64,000 nucleotides of DNA from Streptomyces harbinensis (lineage in GTDB: Bacteria > Actinomycetota > Actinomycetes > Streptomycetales > Streptomycetaceae), in NCBI RefSeq assembly GCF_900116145.1, contig NZ_FPAB01000005.1, positions 434,001 to 498,000 of the forward strand, written 5' to 3'. Made by a program: the position numbers and the translations under genes. This document shows, in pieces, positions 31,605-40,501 of the stretch. Positions within the stretch are counted from its first letter, which is position 1, and every line of letters begins with the position of its first letter. The notes beneath the pieces are model-generated. The model had not been told where the DNA came from, made no database searches, and saw only the letters and a program-made list of their open reading frames with translations.

Positions 31605-33997
31605 TACTGGCATGCCTCGCAGGACTCGGGGTTTTCCAGGGAGCAGGCGACGGCGTCGGCTTCGGCGGCGGGCTGCTGCTGTACGGGGATGGTCGGGGTG
31701 CCAGCCGGGGCGGCGGCGGTGGCCGGGGCGGTGCCGCGGGCGGAGGCGGCGATCCGGGTGGCCGGGCGCGACCGGAGGTAGTAGGTGGTCTTCAGGCCGC
31801 TCTTCCACGCGTAGGCGTACATCGAGCTGAGCTTGCCGATGGTGGGGGAGGCCATGAAGAGGTTCAGCGACTGCGCCTGGTCGATGAACGGGGTACGGGC
31901 CGCGGCCATGTCGATGAGCGCGCGCTGCGGGAGTTCCCAGGCGGTGCGGTACAGGGCGCGGACCTCGGCGGGCAGCGACTCGATGCCGTCGATGGAGCCG
32001 TTGGCCTCGCGCAGCGCGGCGCGGGTGGCCTCCGTCCACAGTCCGAGCCGCTTCAGGTCCTCCACCAGGTAGGTGTTGACCTGGAGGAACTCGCCGCTGA
32101 GCGTCTCGCGCTTGAAGAGGTTGGAGACCTGCGGCTCGATGCACTCGTACACGCCGGCGATCGAGGCGATGGTGGCGGTGGGCGCGATGGCCAGCAGCAG
32201 CGAGTTGCGCATGCCGGTGCCGGCGATGCGGGTGCGCAGCGCCTCCCAGCGCTCGGGCCAGGTGATGGCGGCGTCGGCGTAGTGGTCGGGGTGCAGGATG
32301 CCGCGGGCGGTGCGGGTCCTGGACCAGTTCTCGAACGGGCCGTGCCGTTCGGCCAGGTCGGCGGAGGTCTCGTACGCCGCGAGCATGATGCGCTCGGAGA
32401 TGCGGGTGGAGAGCGCCTTGGCCTCGGGCGAGTCGAACGGCAGCCGCAGCCGGAAGAACACGTCCTGGAGGCCCATGAGGCCCAGGCCGACCGGACGCCA
32501 CCGGTTGTTGGAGGCGGCGGCTTCCTCGGTGGGGTAGAAGTTGATGTCCACCACGCGGTCGAGGAAGGTCACGGCGGTGCGGACGGTGGCGTCGATGCGC
32601 TCCCAGTCCATGTCGCCGTTCTCGCCGAGGTGGGCGGCGAGGTTGATGGAGCCGAGGTTGCACACGGCGGTCTCGCCGTCGTTGGTGACCTCGATGATCT
32701 CGGTGCACAGGTTGGAGGAGTGCACGATCGAGCCGGGTTCGGCGGTCTGGTTGGCGGTGCGGTTGGCGGCGTCCTTGAACGTCATCCAGCCGTTGCCGGT
32801 CTGCGCCAGGGTGCGCATCATCCGCGCGTACAGCTGCCGGGCGGGCACCGTCTTGGCGGCGCGGCCCTCGGCCTCGGCCTTGCGGTAGGCGGCGTCGAAC
32901 TCCTCGCCCCACAGGTCGACCAGTTCGGGTACCTCGGAGGGGGAGAACAGCGACCACTCGGCGTCGGCCTCGACGCGGCGCATGAACTCGTCCGGGATCC
33001 AGTGCGCCAGGTTGAGGTTGTGGGTGCGGCGGGCTTCCTCGCCGGTGTTGTCCCGCAGTTCGAGGAATTCCTCCAGGTCGGCGTGCCAGCTCTCCAGGTA
33101 GACGCAGGCGGCGCCCTTGCGCCGGCCGCCCTGGTTGACGGCGGCGACGGAGGAGTCCAGGGTGCGCAGGAACGGCACGATGCCGTTGGAGGTGCCGTTG
33201 GTGCCCCGGATGAGGGAGCCGCGGGCGCGGATGCGCGAGTAGGACAGGCCGATGCCGCCGGCGTGCTTGGAGAGCCGCGCGACCTGGTGGTAGCGCTCGT
33301 AGATGGAGTCGAGTTCGTCCAGCGGCGAGTCCAGCAGGTAGCAGGAGGACATCTGCGGGTGCCGGGTGCCGGAGTTGAACAGGGTGGGGGAGGACGGCAG
33401 GTACGCGAGCGAGCTGGTGAGCCCGTACAGCCGCGTCACGTCCTGAAGGGCGCGCTCGGAGTGGTCCTCGGCCAGGCCGCAGGCCACCCGCAGCAGGAAG
33501 TGCTGGGGGGTCTCGATCACCTTGCGGGTGATGGGGTGGCGCAGCAGGTAGCGGGACTGGACGGTGCGCAGACCGAAGTAGCCGAACCGGTCGTCGGCGC
33601 CGTCCGCGATCGCCTGCTCGACGAGCGCGTTGAGCCGGTCGGCGTGCGCGGCGACGAACGCGGCGGTGGAGTCGGCGATCAGCCCTTCGCGGTGGCCGGT
33701 GGCGATCGAGTCGGAGAAGGTGACCGCGCCCTGTCCGGCGGCTTCCTCGCGCACCGCGAGGGTGAGCAGACGGGCGGCCAGCCGGGAGTACTCGGGCTCC
33801 TCGCCGATGAGGCCGGCGGCGGCCTCGATGGCGAGCGAGCGCAACTCGGCCGCGTCGGAGTCGGCCGCCCGGCCGCGGATCACGGCCGCCGTGACCCGCG
33901 AGGGGTCGGTGGCGGGCAGATCGGCGGTGAGGTCGCTCACGGTGCGCAGCAGTTCGGCTGAGGCCGGTTCCGCTGGGGCGACGGGTGCGATGGTCAC
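31604..33997 (-). CDS. nrdA: Class I ribonucleotide reductase, large (R1) subunit
   Basis: 797 residues from GTG 33997, with GGGAG upstream. Converts NDPs to dNDPs under aerobic conditions. Active-site segments are SSPTLFNSGT, MSSCYLL (first redox Cys), NLCTEI with the adjacent NLGSINLA, and AIAPTATIASIAG; the C-terminal shuttle Cys pair is SCEACQ at the very end. The N-terminal ~90 residues do not show a clear ATP-cone, so allosteric activity control may be absent. Controlled upstream by a cobalamin riboswitch and NrdR boxes, so it should be off when B12 supports the class II enzyme (nrdJ, elsewhere). Confidence 0.95.
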   Translation of the reverse strand: MTIAPVAPAEPASAELLRTVSDLTADLPATDPSRVTAAVIRGRAADSDAAELRSLAIEAAAGLIGEEPEYSRLAARLLTLAVREEAAGQGAVTFSDSIATGHREGLIADSTAAFVAAHADRLNALVEQAIADGADDRFGYFGLRTVQSRYLLRHPITRKVIETPQHFLLRVACGLAEDHSERALQDVTRLYGLTSSLAYLPSSPTLFNSGTRHPQMSSCYLLDSPLDELDSIYERYHQVARLSKHAGGIGLSYSRIRARGSLIRGTNGTSNGIVPFLRTLDSSVAAVNQGGRRKGAACVYLESWHADLEEFLELRDNTGEEARRTHNLNLAHWIPDEFMRRVEADAEWSLFSPSEVPELVDLWGEEFDAAYRKAEAEGRAAKTVPARQLYARMMRTLAQTGNGWMTFKDAANRTANQTAEPGSIVHSSNLCTEIIEVTNDGETAVCNLGSINLAAHLGENGDMDWERIDATVRTAVTFLDRVVDINFYPTEEAAASNNRWRPVGLGLMGLQDVFFRLRLPFDSPEAKALSTRISERIMLAAYETSADLAERHGPFENWSRTRTARGILHPDHYADAAITWPERWEALRTRIAGTGMRNSLLLAIAPTATIASIAGVYECIEPQVSNLFKRETLSGEFLQVNTYLVEDLKRLGLWTEATRAALREANGSIDGIESLPAEVRALYRTAWELPQRALIDMAAARTPFIDQAQSLNLFMASPTIGKLSSMYAYAWKSGLKTTYYLRSRPATRIAASARGTAPATAAAPAGTPTIPVQQQPAAEADAVACSLENPESCEACQ

Positions 33998-34035
33998 GCG
34001 ATGCTCTCCCTCATATCGCAGGGAAACCTCCGGGG

Positions 34036-34072
34036 GCCACACACGACGGGCGCATGCGGGCATACGTGTGGC
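34036..34072 (-). promoter_or_regulatory. Hairpin in the nrdA leader, possible expression platform
   Basis: 7-bp stem GCCACAC (34036-34042) / GTGTGGC (34066-34072) around a GC-rich loop with GCGCATGCGGGC. It lies between the riboswitch aptamer and the nrdA ribosome binding site. It may take part in riboswitch switching; no alternative pairing was worked out in full. Confidence 0.35.
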
Positions 34073-34144
34073 AAGGCAAAGGTCCTTGTGACGTACACCG
34101 CGCAGCGTCCGCCGGCCCAGCCCACGAGGCCCGGACGTTCTCGA

Positions 34145-34250
34145 TACTGACGGCAGGTGTTCGGACTTGTGACGGGTCGTGAGAAATCGGCCCATCACAT
34201 ACCGTTGCGGGACAGTTCCGGAATCGCACCGGATTCCCCTGCGGCGACAG
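34145..34250 (-). promoter_or_regulatory. Cobalamin (B12) riboswitch in the nrdAB leader
   Basis: Read on the minus strand, the conserved core is in order: GGGGAATCCGGTGCGATTCC, then CTGTCCCGCAACGGT, then the B12 box AAGTCCGAACACCTGCC (34152-34168). These are hallmark aptamer sequences. A B12 riboswitch controlling class Ia nrdABS is established in S. coelicolor: adenosylcobalamin turns the operon off. The leader between aptamer and start codon is about 150 nt. Confidence 0.93.
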
Positions 34251-34259
34251 CGAGGACGA

Positions 34260-34308
34260 GCATACATCTAGTGCCGCATGAAGCGAGCACCCCCATATCT
34301 AGTGTTCG
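34260..34308 (-). promoter_or_regulatory. Pair of NrdR boxes upstream of nrdAB
   Basis: ATCTAGTG occurs at 34266-34273 and 34297-34304, exactly 31 bp apart, each within a 16-bp element resembling the NrdR box (second copy CCCCATATCTAGTGTT). Paired boxes three helical turns apart are the norm for NrdR, the ATP/dATP-sensing repressor of RNR genes. The boxes precede the riboswitch, so they lie at the promoter. Confidence 0.85.
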
Positions 34309-34323
34309 CCGTCATACTTACGG

Positions 34324-34461
34324 TCACAGTCCACGTGCGAACACGTGAAGAGCCGCCCCGGCTGCCGGGGAGTGGTCGCACTCCGGGGCCCGGACGAACC
34401 CGAGCCGTTCGCGAAGTCTGTGCGCTGTGTGCAACTGCGACGGACCGAAGAGGACGACACG
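34324..34461 (-). pseudogene. C-terminal remnant of a GNAT acetyltransferase
   Basis: The last ~45 codons of a minus-strand frame read VVLFGPSQLHTAHRLRERLG then FVRAPE and PAAGAALHVFARGL. This matches the end of ribosomal-protein-like GNAT enzymes (AHRLYERLGF followed by a Pro/Gly-rich strand). No acetyl-CoA loop or N-terminus is found upstream and there is no plausible start. It is probably a decayed gene in the nrdA-cstA interval. Confidence 0.5.
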
Positions 34462-34515
34462 CCGTTCGCCGGGCGTGGCGCGCCCGGCGCGGCCGGTGCC
34501 GGGGCGCATACGGAC

Positions 34516-34555
34516 GGGCCGGTACCTCCCCGGTGGTGGCGGGGGATACCGGCCC
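34516..34555 (-). terminator. Hairpin after the cstA operon
   Basis: 9-bp outer stem GGGCCGGTA (34516-34524) / TACCGGCCC (34547-34555) enclosing CCTCCCC / GGGGG pairing, 20 bp beyond the stop of the small cstA partner. Confidence 0.65.
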
Positions 34556-34575
34556 GGTGTGGTGGCCTTAGGGGG

Positions 34576-34812
34576 TCAGCAGCAGCGGGCGCCGCCCTGG
34601 GGGTCGGCCGCTCTGGCGTCCATGCGCATCCGTTCGAACTCGCGCCGGGTGAGCACCCGTACGGCGGGGTCCTGGGCCCTGGCGCGGGCCGTGTAGCGGT
34701 CGTACGCGCTCTCCCCGGTGACCTCGCGCAGGTACCAGCGCAGCCAGCGGCCCACCCGGCGGGCGGTGCCGGCCACGCGGGTGCGGGCGGCCGGGGCGGT
34801 GGTCCCGTTCAC
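34576..34812 (-). CDS. YbdD/YjiX-family small protein
   Basis: 78 residues starting at GTG 34812, which overlaps the cstA stop (GTGA). The core is VGRWLRWYLREVTGESAYDRYTARARAQ, then LTRREFERMRMDAR, the usual pattern of the short cytosolic protein encoded after CstA/BtsT carriers. In enterobacteria the YbdD/YjiX proteins accompany and are needed for the activity of the carrier. It ends GGARCC. Confidence 0.88.
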   Translation of the reverse strand: MNGTTAPAARTRVAGTARRVGRWLRWYLREVTGESAYDRYTARARAQDPAVRVLTRREFERMRMDARAADPQGGARCC

Positions 34813-37022
34813 TCCGCGGCTCCTTCCGGGGTGCGCTCGCCGCCGCGGGTCTGCCCGGGGATGCCGCCCTCGGGGCCGAGCCCGGCGGCCACCAACTCGG
34901 CCTTCTCCTCCTTGGTGGCGATGAGCCCGGCCGGGGCGATCAGCCGGGACTCGACGAACGGCGCCTCCTGGAGGGTGACCGAGCCGGGGTCGCGCAGCGA
35001 CCTGACGATCATCCGGGCGGCGTCGGCGAAGACCACCAGGACCAGGATCGCCAGCAGGCCGGTGATGGCGGCGGTGATGGTGGCGTTGTTCACAATGGTC
35101 TGCATATCGGACATGTCCCTGGCGCCCGGGAGCAGTTCGCCGGCGGCGATGCCGTCCTGGTACTGCGAGCGGCGGGCCAGGAAGCCGACCGCCGGGTCGC
35201 CGGAGAACACCTTCTGCCAGCTGGCGGTGAGCGTGACGATCGCGATCCACACCAGGGGGACACCGGTGACCCAGGCGTAGCGCACCCGCCCGGCCTTGAC
35301 CAGCAGCACGGTGCAGATCGCCAGCGCGACGGCCGCCAGCAACTGGTTGGCGATGCCGAAGACCGGGAAGAGCGTGTTGATGCCGCCGAGCGGGTCGTGC
35401 ACGCCGATCCACAGCAGGCCGCCCCACAGGCCGACGACGACCGCGCCGGTGAACCAGATGCCGGGCCACCAGTGGGTGGAGCGGAACTTCGCGAGCCGGG
35501 GGTGCAGCCCGCCGATGGCGTCCTGGAGGATGAAGCGGCCCACCCGCGTTCCGGCGTCGATCGCGGTGAGAATGAACAGGGCCTCGAACATGATCGCGAA
35601 GTGATACCAGAAGGACATCATGGCCTCGCCGCCGAGGATGTCCGCGAGAATCGCGGCGAGTCCGAGCGCGAGTGTCGGGGCGCCTCCGGTGCGGGAGAGC
35701 AGGGAGCCTTCCTCCACCGATTCGGCCGCCGCCGTCAATTGGTCCGGGGTGACGGTGAAGCCCCACGAGGTGATGATTTCGGAGGCCGACTGGACGGTGT
35801 CCCCGATGACGGCCGGTGGCGCGTTCATCGCGAAATAGATGCCCGGATCGAGGACGCAGGCGGCGGTGATCGCCATGACCGCGACCGAGGATTCCATCAG
35901 CATCGCGCCGTAGCCGATGGTGCGGACCTGGGTCTCCTTCTGGATCATTTTCGGCGTGGTGCCGGAGGAGATCAGCGCGTGGAATCCGGAGAGCGCGCCG
36001 CAGGCGATGGTGATGAAGACGAACGGGAAGAGGGAGCCGGCGAAGACCGGGCCCTCGCCGTTGGAGGCGAAGTCGGTGATGGCGTCCATCTTCAGACCCG
36101 GCACCGTGATGATGATGGCCGCCGCCAGCAGGCCGATGGTGCCGATTTTCATGAAGGTCGACAGATAGTCACGGGGCACCAGGAGCAGCCACACCGGGAC
36201 CACCGAGGCGGCGAATCCGTACACCGCCAGCCAGATCACCAGGGTGCCCGGCTCCAGGGTGAAGGTCTCGCCGAGCGAGGAATTCGCCACCCAGCGGCCG
36301 GCGACGATGACGAACATCAGCAGGGAGACGCCGATGACGGTGACCTCGGCGACCTTGCCGGGCCGCAGATAGCGCAGATAGAAGCCCATGAAGAGCGCGA
36401 TCGGAATGGTCATGCCGACCGAGAAGGTGCCCCAGGCGGATTCGGCGAGCGCGTTGAGCACCACCAGCGCCAGCACCGCCAGCAGGATGATCATGATGGT
36501 GAAGATCGCGATGACCGCCGCGATCCCGCCCACCGGGCCGATCTCCTCGCGGGCGATCTGGCCGAGCGACTTGCCGTCGCGCCGGGTGGAGGCGAACAGC
36601 ACCACCATGTCCTGCACGGCGCCGGCGAAGATCACCCCGACGATGATCCAGATGGTGCCCGGCAGATACCCCATCTGCGCGGCGAGGACGGGGCCGACCA
36701 GCGGGCCCGCGCCGGAGATGCCGGCGAAGTGGTGGCCCAGCAGCACCCGCCGGTCGGTGGGGTGGTAGTCCAGCCCGTCGTCGTACCGTTCCGCCGGGGT
36801 GGCCCGCCGCTTGTCGACGCCCAGCGCCCGGTGCGCGATGAAACGCGAGTAGAACCGATAGCCGATCGCGTACGAGCCGAGCGCCGCGGCCACCATCCAG
36901 GCCGCCGACACCTCCTCGCCCCGGGAGAGCGCCAGCACGGCCCAGCCGGCCGCCGCCACCAGCGACACCAGGGTCCAGATGACCACTGTGCGTGGCCGTG
37001 CCTGCCGTAGTTGTCGCACCAC
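34809..37022 (-). CDS. cstA: CstA-family carrier (carbon starvation protein)
   Basis: 737 residues from GTG 37022, with GGGAGG upstream. About 16-18 membrane helices; family segments AISGAGPLVGPVLAAQMGY, VLFASTRRDGKSLGQIA, HALISSGTTPKMI and FWYHFAIMFEALFILTAIDAG are clear. E. coli CstA and BtsT take up pyruvate, and CstA has also been linked to peptide uptake. Long C-terminal cytoplasmic tail of ~60 residues. In operon with the YbdD/YjiX-type gene. Divergent promoter region faces dasR only through a 138-bp gap in the same direction, so it probably has its own promoter. Confidence 0.93.
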   Translation of the reverse strand: MVRQLRQARPRTVVIWTLVSLVAAAGWAVLALSRGEEVSAAWMVAAALGSYAIGYRFYSRFIAHRALGVDKRRATPAERYDDGLDYHPTDRRVLLGHHFAGISGAGPLVGPVLAAQMGYLPGTIWIIVGVIFAGAVQDMVVLFASTRRDGKSLGQIAREEIGPVGGIAAVIAIFTIMIILLAVLALVVLNALAESAWGTFSVGMTIPIALFMGFYLRYLRPGKVAEVTVIGVSLLMFVIVAGRWVANSSLGETFTLEPGTLVIWLAVYGFAASVVPVWLLLVPRDYLSTFMKIGTIGLLAAAIIITVPGLKMDAITDFASNGEGPVFAGSLFPFVFITIACGALSGFHALISSGTTPKMIQKETQVRTIGYGAMLMESSVAVMAITAACVLDPGIYFAMNAPPAVIGDTVQSASEIITSWGFTVTPDQLTAAAESVEEGSLLSRTGGAPTLALGLAAILADILGGEAMMSFWYHFAIMFEALFILTAIDAGTRVGRFILQDAIGGLHPRLAKFRSTHWWPGIWFTGAVVVGLWGGLLWIGVHDPLGGINTLFPVFGIANQLLAAVALAICTVLLVKAGRVRYAWVTGVPLVWIAIVTLTASWQKVFSGDPAVGFLARRSQYQDGIAAGELLPGARDMSDMQTIVNNATITAAITGLLAILVLVVFADAARMIVRSLRDPGSVTLQEAPFVESRLIAPAGLIATKEEKAELVAAGLGPEGGIPGQTRGGERTPEGAAE

Positions 37023-37160
37023 CGTCGTGCCTCCCTGCGCGCCGTGCCGGTCCTCGTCGCCCGACAGAGGGCGAATCTAGGGCAGGAGCGGCCGGATGAC
37101 CATGGGGCGGTGCACGATTGGCGGACGTCTTCACCGAGTCGTCGCGCGGTGATCATGACC

Positions 37161-37949
37161 TCACGGCGCGGGCGGCGGCGGGGCGGGACGCTCCAGGTTG
37201 GCCACGAACTTGTACCGGTCGCCCCGGTACACCGACCGCACCCACTCCACCGGTTCGCCGTCCCGGTCGAACGAGTGCCGGGAGAGCATCAGCATCGGCA
37301 GTCCCACGTCGGTGCCCAGCAGCCCGGCCTCGCGCGGGTTGGCCAGCGAGGTCTCGATGGTCTCCTCGGCGCGCGCCAGGTGTACCCCGTACACCTCGGC
37401 CAGCGCCGTGTACAGCGAGGTGAAGCGCACCAGGGAGCGGCGCAGCGCCGGGAAGCGCTCCTGGGACAGATGGGTGGTCTCCAGCGCCATCGGCTCGCCG
37501 CTGGCCAGCCGCAGCCGTTCGATGCGCAGCACCCGGCCGCCCTCGGGCAGGCCGAGCAGCCGGCTGAGCCGTTCGTCGGCGTTGACGTAGCCGATGTCCA
37601 GCAGCTGGGAGGTGGGCTCCAGGCCCTGGGCGCGCATGTCCTCGGTGTAGGAGGTGAGCTGGAGCGCCTGGGAGACCTTGGGTTTGGCGACGAAGGTGCC
37701 CTTGCCCTGGATGCGCTCCAGCCGGCCCTCGACGACCAGTTCCTGGAGGGCCTGGCGGACGGTGGTGCGGGAGGTGTCGAACTCGATGGCCAGGGAACGT
37801 TCCGGGGGGACCGGGGTGCCCGGCGGCAGGGTTTCGGTCATCCGCAGCAGATGCCGCTTGAGGCGGTAGTACTTGGGCACGCGCGCGGTACGGTTCCGTT
37901 CGGTGCCGTCGGTTCCGGCCGCCGGTGCCGCGCTCCCTTCGCCCGCCAT
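37161..37949 (-). CDS. dasR: GntR/HutC-family global regulator DasR
   Basis: 262 residues from ATG 37949, with GGGGAAGGA six bases upstream. The winged helix-turn-helix is at about residues 28-95 (PPERSLAIEFDTSRTTVRQA, GRLERIQGKGTFVAKP) and the UTRA effector domain at about 110-255 (ERLRLASGEPMALETTHL, HSFDRDGEPVEWVRSVYRGD). DasR represses chitin and GlcNAc uptake genes and several antibiotic regulators; GlcN-6-phosphate relieves binding. The divergent dasABC operon with two DasR sites between makes the identification firm. The first ~25 residues are disordered. Confidence 0.95.
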   Translation of the reverse strand: MAGEGSAAPAAGTDGTERNRTARVPKYYRLKRHLLRMTETLPPGTPVPPERSLAIEFDTSRTTVRQALQELVVEGRLERIQGKGTFVAKPKVSQALQLTSYTEDMRAQGLEPTSQLLDIGYVNADERLSRLLGLPEGGRVLRIERLRLASGEPMALETTHLSQERFPALRRSLVRFTSLYTALAEVYGVHLARAEETIETSLANPREAGLLGTDVGLPMLMLSRHSFDRDGEPVEWVRSVYRGDRYKFVANLERPAPPPPAP

Positions 37950-38106
37950 GGACCGTCCTTCCCCGTATCGGTGCGGTGGTGTCACCGGCTCCTCCGTTTT
38001 TCGCAGCTGACATCGTGGCACGGCCCGGACAGGGGCCGCGCCGACGGACATGTGTCGGTCCGATAACGGACGGACGGGGCCCGCTTGTGGACTCTTGACA
38101 CTCCTC

Positions 38107-38122
38107 CTTGGTCTAGTCCAGG
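38107..38122. promoter_or_regulatory. DasR-responsive element, dre1
   Basis: CTTGGTCTAGTCCAGG. The central TGGTCTAGTCCA differs at one position from TGGTCTAGACCA, the core of the DasR site. About 94-109 bp upstream of dasA and 158 bp upstream of dasR. Confidence 0.88.
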
Positions 38123-38131
38123 CTCCGTGCA

Positions 38132-38147
38132 ACTGGTCTACACCTCT
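38132..38147. promoter_or_regulatory. DasR-responsive element, dre2
   Basis: ACTGGTCTACACCTCT, 14 of 16 bases matching the consensus ACTGGTCTAGACCACT. It begins 25 bp after dre1. Two sites ahead of dasA are also known in S. coelicolor. Confidence 0.9.
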
Positions 38148-38215
38148 TGTTCCTTCCCTACTAACCACCGCTCCCGGCACGGGTGTCAAGGGGCGGATGC
38201 CCCGAGGAGGGTCAC

Positions 38216-39478
38216 GTGAAGCGCACGCTGATGGCCGCCCTATCGGTGACGGCGATGACCGCCGCACTGGCCGCCTGCGGCACCGGCGACGACGGCAGCG
38301 GTTCGAGCGGCGGGGGCGGTTCGTCCGATTCCCTGACCGTTTGGCTGATGGACGGATCCGCGCCGGAACCGTGGGTGACCGAGCTCAACCAGGCGTTCGA
38401 AGCCGAGCACGGCGTCACGGTCGATGTCCAGATCCAGCAGTGGGGCGGCATCCAGGACCGGCTCACCACCGCGCTGTCCGAGGACGGCACCGTCGATGTC
38501 ATGGAGATCGGCAACACCCAGACCGTGGGGTACGCCAACACCGGCGGCCTCGCCGATCTGAGCGAGCTGCGCGACGAGCCGTGGAACAGCAACATGCTCG
38601 CCTCCGCCGAGATCGACGACACCCTGTACGCGGTGCCGTGGTACGGCGCCAACCGGGTGGTCATCTACGACAAGCAGATCTGGGCGGAGGCCGGCGCCGA
38701 GGTGCCCACCACCCGGGACGAGTGGATCACCGCCCTGGAGACGATCCGCGACAACACCGACGCCGAGCCCATCTACCTGCCGGGCCAGAGCTACTACGTG
38801 CTGGGCGGTTTCATCGCGGACGAGGGCGGCAGCTTCGCCGTCGAGGACGGCGACGAGTGGAAGGGCTCGCTGAACACCCCCGAGGGGCAGGCGGGCATGG
38901 AGTTCTACGCCGAACTCCAGTCCTTCTCCGACTCGCCCACCGACAATGACGAGGCGTCGCCCCAGCAGTCCACCGACATCGTGCCGAACGGCAACGTGGC
39001 GTCCTGGATCGGCCTGGGCTGGGAGGCGAACGGCGCCATCGAGGCACTCGGCGGCGAGGCCGACTTCGGCTACTTCCCGGTCCCCGGCAAGACCGCCGAC
39101 CAGCTCGGCAACGTCTTCCTCGGCGGATCCAACCTGGCGGTCAACGAGCGCGCCGGCAACCCGGAGCTCGCCCGCGAGTGGCTGGCCCTGGCCACCTCCC
39201 AGGAATGGGCACAGAAGTTCGTGGACGCCAACGGGGGCGGCGTCGTCCCCAACCGCACCGATGTGACCGCCAACCCGGAGGCCGGCTCCTTCGCCGAGGC
39301 CATGGTCGCCTCCGCCGATGTGGGGTTCCTGCCACCACTGACCACCGGATGGGCCAACGTCGAAGCCGTCCCGAATCCGATCAAGGAACTGATGACCGCG
39401 TCGCTCAACGGCGAGGACTACGCCTCCGCCGCCCAGGCGGCCGACTCGGAGATCACCACCCGCATCAACCGCGAATAG
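38216..39478 (+). CDS. dasA: N,N'-diacetylchitobiose-binding lipoprotein DasA
   Basis: 420 residues from GTG 38216, with GAGGAGG upstream. The lipobox is LAAC (Cys near residue 20), followed by a Gly/Ser-rich linker and the sugar-binding fold (LTVWLMDGSAPEPWVTELNQ). It captures chitobiose and related oligosaccharides outside the membrane for DasBC. Loss of dasA in S. coelicolor impairs sporulation in a glucose-dependent manner. First gene of the operon behind two DasR sites; followed by dasB after 48 bp. Confidence 0.94.
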   Translation: MKRTLMAALSVTAMTAALAACGTGDDGSGSSGGGGSSDSLTVWLMDGSAPEPWVTELNQAFEAEHGVTVDVQIQQWGGIQDRLTTALSEDGTVDVMEIGNTQTVGYANTGGLADLSELRDEPWNSNMLASAEIDDTLYAVPWYGANRVVIYDKQIWAEAGAEVPTTRDEWITALETIRDNTDAEPIYLPGQSYYVLGGFIADEGGSFAVEDGDEWKGSLNTPEGQAGMEFYAELQSFSDSPTDNDEASPQQSTDIVPNGNVASWIGLGWEANGAIEALGGEADFGYFPVPGKTADQLGNVFLGGSNLAVNERAGNPELAREWLALATSQEWAQKFVDANGGGVVPNRTDVTANPEAGSFAEAMVASADVGFLPPLTTGWANVEAVPNPIKELMTASLNGEDYASAAQAADSEITTRINRE

Positions 39479-39526
39479 TCCGCGCGGCGGCGGATCCCTC
39501 CCAGCGAAGGACGAGGAAGAACACGC

Positions 39527-40501
39527 ATGTTGACCGTGGACACCGAGGGACCCGGGACCGGCACGGCGGGCAGCAAGCCCGCCGGCCGGTCCGGCCGCCG
39601 GTACGCACCGCCCGGCGGCTGGCTGCCGTACGTGCTGATCGCGCCCGCCGTGCTGGCGATCGTGGGCATCCTCGGCTACGCCCTGGTGCGCAACCTCCTC
39701 ATCTCCTTCCAGGCGTTCGGCCGCCGCCAGCTGATCTCCCACACCACCGAGTGGACCGGCTTCGACAACTACCGGCGGGTGCTGGAGGACGAGCGCTTCT
39801 GGGCCTCCCTCACCCGCACCTTCGTCTTCATGGCCGCCAACGTGGTGCTGATCATGGTGCTCGGCACCCTGATCGGGCTGCTGCTGAACCGGCTCGCCAA
39901 GCCGATGCGGCTCACCCTGTCCATCGCCCTGGTGGCCGCCTGGGCGATGCCGGTCATCGCCACGACCACCGTCTTCCGCTGGCTGTTCGACACCCAGTTC
40001 GGGGTGGCCAACTGGGTGATGCGCACACTCGGCTTCTCCGGCTACGAACAGCACAACTGGTTCAGCAGCGGCTTCTCCACCCTGACCATCGTCACCGTGC
40101 TGATCGTGTGGGCCTCGGTGCCGTTCGTGGCGCTCAACCTCTACGCCGGGCTCACCACCATCAGCGGCGAGATCTACGAGGCCGCCCGGATGGACGGCGC
40201 CTCCGGCCCGCGGATCTTCTGGTCCATCACGGCGCCGATCATGCGGCCGTTCTTCCTGATCACCACCTTCCTGGAGATCATCTGGGTCTTCAAGGCGTTC
40301 ACCCAGATCTACGCGCTGAACGCCGGCGGGCCCAACCGCGAGTCCGAGACCCTGCCGGTCATGGCCTACATCGAGGGCATGATGCAGAACCAGTACGGGG
40401 TGGCGGCGGCCATCTCCGTGCTCACCCTGGTCATCCTGCTGGTCGCCCTGTCCTTCTACTTCCGCCTGATCCTCAAGCAGGAGAAGGAGCCGCAGTCATG
40501 A
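39527..40501 (+). CDS. dasB: Chitobiose ABC transporter permease DasB
   Basis: 324-residue MalF-type permease with six membrane helices after a ~35-residue polar N-terminus. The EAA loop is EIYEAARMDGASGPRIFWSI (about residues 215-234). ATG 39527 follows GGACGAGGAAG. It overlaps dasC by ATGA, so the two subunits are made in equal amounts. Name rests on the dasA-dasR context. Confidence 0.93.
   Translation: MLTVDTEGPGTGTAGSKPAGRSGRRYAPPGGWLPYVLIAPAVLAIVGILGYALVRNLLISFQAFGRRQLISHTTEWTGFDNYRRVLEDERFWASLTRTFVFMAANVVLIMVLGTLIGLLLNRLAKPMRLTLSIALVAAWAMPVIATTTVFRWLFDTQFGVANWVMRTLGFSGYEQHNWFSSGFSTLTIVTVLIVWASVPFVALNLYAGLTTISGEIYEAARMDGASGPRIFWSITAPIMRPFFLITTFLEIIWVFKAFTQIYALNAGGPNRESETLPVMAYIEGMMQNQYGVAAAISVLTLVILLVALSFYFRLILKQEKEPQS

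Noticed and set aside
34278..35280. Plus-strand frame covering the nrdA-cstA gap and the end of cstA
   Set aside because: It runs antisense through the terminator, the YbdD-like gene and cstA; composition is that of a shadow frame.
37023..37160. CRP-like site GTGATCATGACCTCAC near dasR and cstA
   Set aside because: The half-sites are 8 bp apart instead of 6, so it does not fit the CRP spacing.
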